Source: Candidatus Omnitrophota bacterium (GTDB lineage: Bacteria; Omnitrophota; Gorgyraeia; 2-01-FULL-45-10). Taken from it: a DNA stretch of 5,496 nt. Made by a program: the position numbers and the translations under genes. The stretch covers positions 1-5,496 of the forward strand of contig JAKLDX010000087.1 in NCBI GenBank assembly GCA_022703295.1, given 5' to 3'. Shown here piece by piece: positions 1 to 5,496 of the stretch. The notes under the pieces were generated by a model. It was not told the origin of the DNA. It ran no database searches and saw nothing but the letters and a program-made list of their open reading frames with translations. Each line of letters opens with the position of its first letter. Position 1 is the stretch's first letter.

Positions 1-2
1 TG

Positions 3-839
3 AACGCTGCGGGGCCATGGATCGATATCGTGAGAGAAACCGCCCATACAGGCGCGCCGTCCGTAAAGCCCATAGTCAAATTAACATCCGGCATTCATAT
101 TGATGTATACCCGCAGATTACAAAAGAATCATTGTTCTTTTATACTCCCGACGGCAGAATGATCTTTGCCATCAACAGGGAGCAGGACGGCATCGTCTAT
201 ACTCAGATCGGTTCCACCGATGTAGTGAGAGACGGCCCTGCTGATGTATTGCCGCAAAAAGAGGAAATAGAATACCTTGTTCGCGAGATACGAAGGATCC
301 TGCCCGGTGCCAAAATAGACATCTCTACTATAAAGCGCCTTCAATGCGCTCTGCGCCCATTGGTGAAGCCCGATGCCGAGGTCAGCGGCGTGGAATCTAC
401 GCGGGAGCATCTTCTGCATGTTGATGAAGACGGGGTGATCTCAGTAGTGGGTGTCAAGCTTACCGATCTGCGTAGCGCCGCGAAAGAGACGATCGATCTG
501 GTTTGGCAGGATCTTCGAAAGGGTCAAAAGAGGGAGTGTCTTACAGGCCAAATACCTCTTAATTCGCCGCCGAAACGGCTTAACTATAACGACATGACGC
601 CTGAGCGTGCCGTGCGCGAAGAGATGGCTTTGCATTTGCGTGACTGGGTGTTTAGGCGCCAGGGCATCCGCCCGCTTATGGCATTGGGCGGGTATAAGAT
701 AGAGGATCTTCAATATCTTGAGGCCGCAGCTCGTTCGATGGCAGACGTGCTGGGTTGGGATGAAGACAGGATCAGAGAAGAGGTAGAAGACTGCAAGGGA
801 CAGATCGTGGTTTTTTCCGATATACTCAAGGCTGCATTA
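3..839 (+). other. GlpD-like FAD-dependent glycerol-3-phosphate dehydrogenase domain, C-terminal half
   Basis: Residues 1-279 match the second half of aerobic glycerol-3-phosphate dehydrogenase, the flavoprotein that oxidises sn-glycerol 3-phosphate to dihydroxyacetone phosphate and passes electrons to quinone. Visible landmarks in family order: NAAGPW (1-6), SGIHI (29-33), IGSTD (69-73; the family has IGTTD), LRPL (117-120), STRE (132-135), VVGVKLT (148-154; the family has GGKLTTYR) and DWVFRRQG (214-221), followed by a helical C-terminal part including GWDEDR (251-256). Arg118, Arg134 and Lys152 line up with E. coli GlpD Arg317, Arg332 and Lys354, which lie in the active site. Oddities: the second Gly of GGK is Val151, and the residues before LRPL are QCA rather than YSG. 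By comparison with E. coli GlpD (about 501 residues), about 200 residues with the dinucleotide-binding fold should lie upstream. GlpD is normally a stand-alone enzyme; here the reading frame continues directly into a linker. Activity is plausible but unproven. Confidence 0.85.
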
Positions 840-3800
840 AAACCGGAAGAAAATACAATTAGCGATTCTGCTGTCAATCCGGATGAAAAGGGCCGGGGCC
901 CAGCCGCGCCGGCGAAACCGGACGAAGAGCGCAAGAGCTTCCCGGCGGGCGATGACAAAGAGGCGAAAGACGCGGGAGTACTTTCAAGTAAAGCACCCGC
1001 TAGTGCCAAGGCAATCTTGTCACCCAAGGAAGCCATATTAGACGCAGTGAGAAAAGAGATCGCCAGACAATATATTCGTCTTTATAACCCGCAAGCCGAT
1101 TTCCGGAAAAATGCGTTGGAAGAACTCATTCCTCTCTATGCCGCGTTGATAAGGAGCGGCCAGGATCCCGATTTAAAAATCTTTGTAGAAAAGCTTAAAG
1201 ACGAAGATTCGGTCAGGAGAACGGCTATGTATGGCCTGTGCGAGATTAACATTGCGTTAATAGAAAGAGGGAAACCTCTCTATGGCGCGAAGGAGATGTT
1301 TAAAGTAATCGCCGATGACATGGATAGGCTTCGCCGGAATCCTTATGAATCATGGTCCTGCGGGGAATTGTTCCGGACATTTTCGGTTATAGACGCGGCA
1401 TTAATTTCTCATGGCAAAAACCCGGAGCTGTTAATGTACGTTCTGCCCAGCTGCTTCACTATTGAAAATCCATTCGTTAGGGCATCGGCATTCGACGCCA
1501 TACAGCGGGTTAACGCGGTTTCTGAGCATCCGATATACTTGGACAAAATCCGCGAGGCTATCCGGGGAGAAGGTTATGGCGCGATAGATTTTGTTCGAAA
1601 GGCCGCCCTAGGTGCCGTCCGTTCCATGAAAAACGCAGATGTTAAATCCGAATTATTGCCAGACGTAAAAAAGTTATTCGATGACCCATATGGCGATGTT
1701 AGCCTGGATGCTATTAGCATAGTCGCCGATCTCGATCCGTCCGCTGTAGAGGAAAGGCTAAAAAAAGTGTGTGACCAGTTTGACGGCCTTATGGAATATG
1801 CACAGACAGGCTATGTTGAAGTGATGAGAAAGATCGATGTAGCGCGAATAAAAATGAAGCAGAAGCCTCAATATTTGCCATTTCTACAGCGTACTTTACC
1901 GTATATGATCGAGAAATATCGGCATATAGGAGAGCCATACTACACTAAAAGGCTTTGGCGCATGGGGTTATTTCAGGCCCTGGCAGATATCGACACCGAG
2001 ATTGTCCGGCAAGGAGGAGACCCTCAAAGTGATAGGCTATTAAAGAGCTGTCTTCGGGATAAGGAAAGTGCGGTGCGGGGAATGGCAGCTTATGCTGTGG
2101 CCAGTGTAAGCGAAGCCCTTATCGGCATGGGCAGGTCTCCGGAGGAGTACATTGAAATGCTTAAAGGCATGCTGGGCTCTGAAGATGCGGCTCTTTGTAT
2201 CCAGGCCGTTAAAGCATTGGGCAGGATCGAGGCCGCTTTAATAAATAAGACAAAATCCGAAAGCCGGTTTCATATTTTATCTATTATCGAAAATAGAGTC
2301 AACGAATTGGCTGGAATCGGCGCCGGCAAAAAAGCCGGTAAATTCAACGAAAAAATTGTTAAGGCATGCTTGGCGGAATTGCAAAATATCAATATAGCAC
2401 TGGTTGAGGCGGGCGTGGAGCCGCACACGGAAATATTCCACAATGTGCTTATGTCTGATTACGCGCCGTTTGTGGCATCGGCAGCTTTTCGCGCTATTGC
2501 CGCGATAGACAGCATATTATTGAAGCATGGCAGGGCCCCTGCAGACCTATTTTCCTATAGAGGTAATCCGGCCGGGTTAGCGGGGGAGACGGAATATACA
2601 GCGCTTTTTGTGAGCGCTATAGAATCAGGCGGATACAGAGACGATGGGGCAGGCCCAAAGATATGCGCGTTTATGCTTGAACACGAGATGCCGTTTGATA
2701 GCGCGATACTGGAAGAATTTCTGAAGTCTGCGGCCGCCGAGATCTGCATCGAATCCCTGATACAGCGCAGCCAGGCGCTTATCGATAACGGGTTCGATCC
2801 GAACGATTATCAACAGAACTTGTTGGCATATCTGGGATGCCGGTTAAACGGAATCTTGGTCAATTTCAATGAGTTCAAGGAAAGGATGGACATACTGAAG
2901 TGGTTTGAAGCGGATCATCCGGGATATTTCCGGGGGCTTTTTAATAAAGGCAAGAGGTTGAAACGGCTTGAAATAAGCGGAGAGGGCATACGTGAACTGG
3001 TCGTGGGCGATGTAGACACTGCTATTCTTGACGCGCACCTTCGGGAATTAAAGAGCATAAAAGCGGCTGTCGACGATTTTTCATGGCTTGATGATATGTT
3101 CCCCGGACACAAAGCGCTGAATATGAGAAATCTGTATTTCCTTATGAAACGTAATGAAGCCGAAAGAAGCGGGGCATGGCAGGCATCAAAAGGGAGATTC
3201 CATGTAGACTTCCCCGCGCCCGACAAAATGAAGGAAGAATTCCTTGCGCACAAAGCGGAATATTATAGAACCGCGTTTATCGTACTCGCGGGCAAGCTTT
3301 CCGAAAGATTGCCGGATGCGAATCTCACACGAGAATTGCATGGAAAATATATCATAGCGATGCGCTCTCTTATAATAAGCGAAATCCTGGAGGACGCCGC
3401 CTTCATGTCTCAGCTGGAATCTTCCGATGTAAAGACCAAATTGCGCATGTTCATGATGTTGTATGGCGATTATGTAAATCATTTGCCTGGGGGCGCCGGT
3501 TTCAGCCTTGGCGCTTTAGGTGAATTGGCGGAGTCGTTAAAGGCGCTTGGCCGGCCGTTCTACGAGGAAGCCACTAAGGCGCAGTATGTGCAAGGGGCTG
3601 GAAAACATGGTTTTACGCTTGTGCCGACAGGGTTTTTGAGTATTTTTCATGGCCGCGCCGGTATAGTCGATTGTTCTTTTGACATGGATAAGGGCAAGGC
3701 TTTCACGAGGGCGATGCAGGAGGATACGGAGTTTTACTTTATTTACAAAAAGAAAGAACTCCACGGTTACGTGGGGCTTGCCTGGGGTAAGGATGATAAA

Positions 3801-5496
3801 GGCAATAAAATCCTTACCGTCGATACGATTGAATCGCCGATATTCGACGGCGAAAAGGTCCTCATGAATCTCTTGACGGAGCTGCATAATTACGCGGTTT
3901 CAGAAGGGGCAGTCGGCATCGCGCTGCCTAGGGATCTACGTAACTTTTTTAATTTCGAGAACCGCGATACCGTAGGAAGGCTGAAAGCCTACCGTGAAGG
4001 CGAACCGCTTCGCGTAAGTCCGCTGCATGCCGAGTCCTGGGAGAGGTTCAATTATAAATTTGGCAAGGTCGGGACAGAACAATTTATGGGGCATAGCATG
4101 GATATGGGAGCTTTTGTATTATTGAGAATGTCGGATAAACAACCTGCCGAGGATTTTAGCTATGAAAGAGGGAAGTCCGGCGCGCGAGAAATCATCCGGA
4201 ACAGAATGCGGCTTACGCCCGAACTAGCAGCCAAAATATTGAAACGAGTGAATAAATTACCGGGCTTTGACTGGAAGTATGAAGAATGGGGAGTCAGCCT
4301 GACTACAATAGCTGCAGGAAAAGATAATCCCGGGCTTCGGGGGTTCTTCAGTGCCTTCGCCGGCTTGGGAGAATACAATAGATGGAGCCTGATGTATCAT
4401 GCGGATAATCAAGATGGCCGCGGCGATATTACCGGCTATCTTATCTGGATGGTTGAAAGTATGGCCAGGGATTTCCCGGAATGCGGATGTCTCGTCGAAC
4501 CATTGAAGGATATCAGAGCGAGGTGTTCCGGAGGCGCGGATATAGACGACAAGGTCAGAAGAGACCTTACCGCAATCGGTTTCATGGACGCGGTGCGTGA
4601 ATATCTGGAGAGCGCCGCGGCTCCGGCGATGCCTCAAAAAGCGCCGGCAGGAACGGGATCGCCTGAAGAGTGCAAGAGCTTCCCGGCGGGAGAGGAAGAG
4701 GCCGCAAACCAGACAAAACCAGCCGTCCCGGCGCTAGGGCACAGCAAACATTCCTTTACGGTAAAAAAAGGAGATCATTTAGTTTCAGATAATGGGATCG
4801 TGATAAATGTCATCGGTGTGAATACAGGTAAAAAGATGATCTCGATAGAAGTGACCTCGAGAAGAGCTCAACAGCCAAAACCTTACAATATCGTGCCTGC
4901 TAAACGCCCTATCGATATAAGTTGTGGGCTTAATATGAGGATTAACGGAGTAAAGAATGATAAGGCCACAATTAGTCTCGGTGCTCCTTCCAGCATAACG
5001 TTTGCGAAAGCGCAGCCCGAAGACCGCAAGAGCTTCCCGGCGGGAGATGACGCGAAGCCGGCCGAAGCGCTTGTTACCGCAGAGGCATACACGCCTGTGA
5101 CGGCAGCGGCAGATATGCCTGTATTGAGCTTGAAGTCTTTCCCGGCGGCGGCATCGACAGTTTCTATTAGCGACGACCCGCTTTGGATAGATGCGCAGGC
5201 CCTGCGGCCATATTTGAGGAATTTTGTTGATCCTGAACTCATGACGAAGAATATGCTGGAAGCTATCATATCTATCCTGCGGTCAAAGAAAAAACTCGGG
5301 CTGGCGTTCCACAAGAACCTCAAAGGCTTTGAAGCCCAAAAGCTCCAGGTTTTATTAAGAAAACTCGACGAGCTGAAAGACGACGAAGACCTCAAGCCAT
5401 TCTTGAAGAACCTGGTCGTCGTGCGTTCATTCGCTACGCCTGCGGAACTTGACGCGGCTTTGAGAAGAGAAGGCATAGACCCGTCCGATGCGGAAA
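3..5496 (+). CDS. Giant multidomain protein, internal fragment (open at both ends)
   Basis: Frame 3 of the + strand reads 1,831 consecutive codons without a stop, so this is an internal piece of a much larger gene. The first codons already lie inside a GlpD-like domain whose FAD-binding N-terminal part must be upstream, and the last codons lie inside another domain. Order of parts: GlpD-like C-terminal half (1-279), linker with KSFPAG at 311-316, HEAT-like solenoid (about 345-850 or further), unrecognised helical region, GNAT-like fold (1203-1376), unrecognised region (1377-1537), linker with KSFPAG at 1558-1563, CsrA-like beta region (1583-1670), linker with KSFPAG at 1676-1681 and KSFPAA at 1711-1716, then a new domain. 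No obvious transmembrane segment is visible; cysteines are scattered and a metabolic enzyme is included, which suggests the cytoplasm. Domain homology stays in one frame throughout, so no frameshift is needed. Such architecture is known from giant proteins of Omnitrophota-type bacteria; that taxonomic reading is inference. The function of the whole is unknown. Confidence 0.96.
840..1025 (+). other. Interdomain linker 1 (Pro/Ala/Lys/Glu-rich, with KSFPAG)
   Basis: Residues 280-341 are low in complexity and rich in Ala, Pro, Lys, Glu, Asp and Ser, with almost no bulky hydrophobics apart from the Phe of KSFPAG (311-316). The segment separates the end of the GlpD-like fold from the first helix of the solenoid. 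The hexapeptide is flanked by acidic residues on both sides (DEER before, DDKE after). It is most likely flexible and exposed. Confidence 0.75.
924..949 (+). repeat. KSFPAG linker repeat, copy 1
   Basis: This 26-base unit encodes E-E-R-K-S-F-P-A plus the first two bases of Gly (residues 308-316). It differs from copy 2 at one base (CGC against TGC) and from copy 3 at one base (GAG against GAC). Bases 931-949 are identical in copies 1 to 3. It sits between the GlpD-like domain and the HEAT-like solenoid. Confidence 0.9.
1035..2550 (+). other. HEAT-like alpha-solenoid with recurring G-x-x-P turn
   Basis: Residues about 345-850 are almost entirely helical, in antiparallel pairs typical of HEAT/ARM-type repeats, which act as protein-binding scaffolds. 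Valine-arginine pairs at the start of second helices, as in HEAT repeats, occur at 404-405, 492-493, 531-532 and 691-692, each followed by a small-residue pattern such as ASAFDAI or KAALGAV. Many units end in a turn of pattern [LI]-[ILV]-x-x-G-x-x-P, starting at residues 382, 419, 467, 667, 706, 800 and 840; one more lies at 926. Neighbouring turns are 37 to 48 residues apart, the usual HEAT length; the larger gaps hold units with a degenerate turn (for example near 508 and 746). No catalytic motif is visible. Its likely role is to hold partners or space the flanking domains; the partner is unknown. The exact C-terminal limit is uncertain. Confidence 0.7.
2551..3602 (+). other. Unrecognised, mostly helical region
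   Basis: Residues about 851-1200 are coding but match no family I recognise. The first part, to about residue 935, still looks like a solenoid and contains one more G-x-x-P turn (926-933), so the HEAT-like region may extend this far. After that the helices are longer and more charged, with several aromatic residues and methionine-rich stretches (for example the MFMM near 1144). A glycine-rich break, PGGAG, follows near residue 1163, and then another amphipathic helix leads into the GNAT-like domain. No signal peptide, transmembrane helix, nucleotide-binding loop or metal-binding cluster is apparent. It may be the N-terminal helical partner of the next domain. Function unknown. Confidence 0.5.
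3609..4130 (+). other. GNAT-acetyltransferase-like alpha/beta domain (tentative)
   Basis: Residues 1203-1376 alternate beta strands and helices in the order seen in GNAT folds. A strand FYFIYK (1244-1249) is followed by HGYVGLAWG (1254-1262), a charged hairpin, the strand KILTVDTIES (1269-1278), a long helix (1284-1301), the strand VGIALP (1304-1309) and a closing strand MGAFVLLRM (1368-1376). The G-Y-V-G-L strand followed by a V-D-x-I strand resembles the core of N-acetyltransferases. The acetyl-CoA pyrophosphate-binding loop, normally [QR]-x-x-G-x-[GA] before the long helix, is not clearly present: the corresponding stretch reads SPIFDGEK. The domain may therefore be degenerate, bind another ligand, or be a structural relative only. 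An earlier segment, VDCSFDMD (1222-1229), is distinctive but I cannot assign it. The identification rests on pattern alone. Confidence 0.4.
4131..4613 (+). other. Unrecognised region following the GNAT-like domain
   Basis: Residues 1377-1537 are coding and probably folded: helices around 1390-1417, a tryptophan- and glycine-containing middle (for example FDWKYEEWG and FFSAFAGLGEYNRW), then helices to 1537. A cysteine-containing stretch, PECGCL, is followed by a further Cys about a dozen residues later. That might suggest a metal site, but the spacing fits no pattern I know. It contains no linker motif, so it may belong to the same structural unit as the preceding GNAT-like domain. Function unknown. 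Confidence 0.45.
4614..4742 (+). other. Interdomain linker 2 (Ala/Pro/Lys/Glu-rich, with KSFPAG)
   Basis: Residues 1538-1580 are low-complexity, dominated by Ala, Pro, Glu, Gly and Lys, with KSFPAG at 1558-1563. As in linker 1, acidic residues flank the hexapeptide (PEEC before, EEEA after). The linker joins the unrecognised region after the GNAT-like fold to the CsrA-like beta region. Confidence 0.75.
4665..4690 (+). repeat. KSFPAG linker repeat, copy 2
   Basis: This is the second copy of the 26-base unit. It differs from copy 1 by a single base that changes the residue before KSFPAG from Arg to Cys. Bases 4672-4690 are identical to the matching 19 bases of copies 1 and 3. It encodes KSFPAG at residues 1558-1563. 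Confidence 0.9.
4749..5012 (+). other. CsrA-like small beta region, probably two tandem copies (tentative)
   Basis: Residues 1583-1670 are beta-rich. CsrA is a small RNA-binding regulator with the pattern T-R-x-x-G-E-x-h-h-h-x-x-x-h-x-h-x-h, then G-x-x-h-x-h-G-h-x-A-P, then a short strand ending in Arg. Copy 2 (about 1627-1670) aligns with this without gaps from K1634 onward: PIDIS, LNMRI, NGVKNDK, TISLGAP (1656-1662) and SSITF, so the Ala-Pro pair is kept. Copy 1 (about 1583-1620) matches the first half (FTVKKGD at 1585-1591, then IVINVIGV at 1599-1606) with one inserted residue later, and lacks the Ala-Pro. The CsrA RNA-contacting Arg corresponds to Lys1669 in copy 2. CsrA is an intertwined dimer, so two fused copies could form one unit. 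The match is by eye and hydrophobic patterns in beta proteins can mislead; another small beta-barrel is possible. RNA binding is not shown. Confidence 0.4.
5019..5044 (+). repeat. KSFPAG linker repeat, copy 3
   Basis: This is the third copy of the 26-base unit. It differs from copy 1 at a single base (GAC for GAG, Asp for Glu), and after one further base difference both continue with GATGAC (Asp-Asp). Bases 5026-5044 are identical to copies 1 and 2. It encodes KSFPAG at residues 1676-1681. Confidence 0.9.
5133..5150 (+). repeat. KSFPAA linker repeat, divergent copy 4
   Basis: Residues 1711-1716 read KSFPAA. The bases match copies 1 to 3 except in the serine codon (TCT instead of AGC, three differences) and at the last codon (GCG, Ala, instead of Gly). 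The flanks differ: LSL before and ASTV after, rather than acidic residues. Keeping Ser, Phe and Pro despite a rewritten Ser codon points to a conserved peptide rather than a recent copy. Confidence 0.7.
5166..5496 (+). other. Start of a further, unrecognised alpha/beta domain (truncated by the window)
   Basis: Residues 1722-1831 begin a new folded part after linker 3. It opens with helices (WIDAQALRPYLRNF and the following segment to about 1762). A short strand, LGLAF (1766-1770), a helix, a charged loop (ELKDDED), a strand, LVVVRSF, and a helix over TPAELDAALRREG come next. This alternation suggests a Rossmann-like or other alpha/beta fold, but no nucleotide-binding loop or catalytic motif is visible in the part present. 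The reading frame is still open at the last base, so the rest lies downstream. Function unknown. Confidence 0.5.

Larger units (their letters stand above)
5013..5165 (+). other. Interdomain linker 3 (double: KSFPAG and KSFPAA)
   Basis: Residues 1671-1721 are rich in Ala, Pro, Thr, Val and acidic residues. They carry KSFPAG at 1676-1681 and a variant, KSFPAA, at 1711-1716, 35 residues apart. Between them lies a flexible Ala/Thr/Val stretch too short for a usual domain. The linker joins the CsrA-like region to the next, partly visible domain. Confidence 0.75.

Noticed and set aside
129..1036. Three minus-strand open frames (129-419, 441-713, 710-1036)
   Set aside because: They are antisense to the GlpD-like domain and linker 1, where the + strand matches a known enzyme family motif by motif. 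The minus-strand products show no recognisable domain.
2010..2018. Purine-rich aaggaggag resembling a Shine-Dalgarno site
   Set aside because: It encodes residues inside the solenoid and no in-frame start codon follows at a usable distance. Internal initiation is not supported.
3679..3867. 62-codon open frame on the + strand, arginine-rich
   Set aside because: It is out of frame inside the GNAT-like domain, has no sensible ribosome-binding context and no similarity to a known small protein.
4470..4530. Cysteines in PECGCL and the following Cys considered as an iron-sulfur or zinc site
   Set aside because: Only three cysteines occur here, with spacing that matches no ferredoxin or zinc-finger pattern I know.
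2555..4637. Minus-strand open frames of 62 to 126 codons across the middle of the window
   Set aside because: They overlap one another and the continuous + strand frame, have no conserved motifs, and are of lengths expected by chance opposite a long coding region.
4764..4776. aaaaaaggagat resembling a ribosome-binding site before the CsrA-like region
   Set aside because: The nearest ATG is too far away and the sequence encodes the conserved Lys-Lys-Gly-Asp of the first beta unit, so a separate small csrA-type gene start is not supported.
924..5150. KSFPAG repeats considered as CRISPR repeats or an insertion element
   Set aside because: Spacing is irregular (about 3.7 kb, then 0.35 kb and 0.1 kb), no spacers or inverted ends are present, and every copy is in the same reading frame within a linker.
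4883..5476. 197-codon open frame on the minus strand, rich in Ser, Ala and Phe
   Set aside because: It lies wholly antisense to coding sequence with clear protein features in frame 3. Its serine-rich composition follows from reading the complement of linker and Lys/Glu-rich codons, and it resembles no family.

Overview
The window is one uninterrupted protein-coding stretch. Frame 3 of the + strand is open from base 3 to the last base (1,831 complete codons, no stop), and neither the true start nor the true stop of the gene lies inside. There is no intergenic DNA, and I see no RNA gene, promoter, terminator, insertion sequence or CRISPR array. In this annotation residue n begins at base 3n.

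The encoded fragment is a chain of dissimilar domains separated by Ala/Pro/Lys/Glu-rich linkers. In order: (1) the C-terminal half of an FAD-dependent glycerol-3-phosphate dehydrogenase (GlpD-like, residues 1-279); (2) a linker carrying KSFPAG; (3) a long helical solenoid of HEAT-like repeats with a recurring G-x-x-P turn (about 345-850, probably trailing to about 935); (4) a helical region I do not recognise (about 936-1200); (5) a mixed alpha/beta domain with a GNAT acetyltransferase-like pattern (about 1203-1376); (6) an unrecognised region (1377-1537); (7) a second KSFPAG linker; (8) a small all-beta region that lines up without gaps against CsrA, apparently as two copies (1583-1670); (9) a third linker with KSFPAG and a variant KSFPAA; and (10) the beginning of another domain that runs off the end.

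A giant ORF that joins a metabolic enzyme, solenoid repeats and small folds, with the same hexapeptide in each linker, fits the very large proteins reported from Omnitrophota (formerly OP3 / Candidatus Omnitrophica) and other PVC-related lineages. That assignment is inference from architecture; no marker gene is present. Base composition looks balanced and codon use is mixed (ATA, AGG and CGG are all common), which suits an uncultured environmental bacterium.

The most interesting feature is the recurring KSFPAG linker element. Three copies share 19 identical bases, while the fourth keeps the serine with an unrelated codon (TCT instead of AGC), so the peptide itself seems to be under selection. 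It could mark protease processing sites in a polyprotein, a docking motif, or a duplicated linker module. How the domains work together cannot be read from the sequence. A working picture is a scaffold or polyprotein carrying at least one enzyme unit, possibly cut at or near the linkers.
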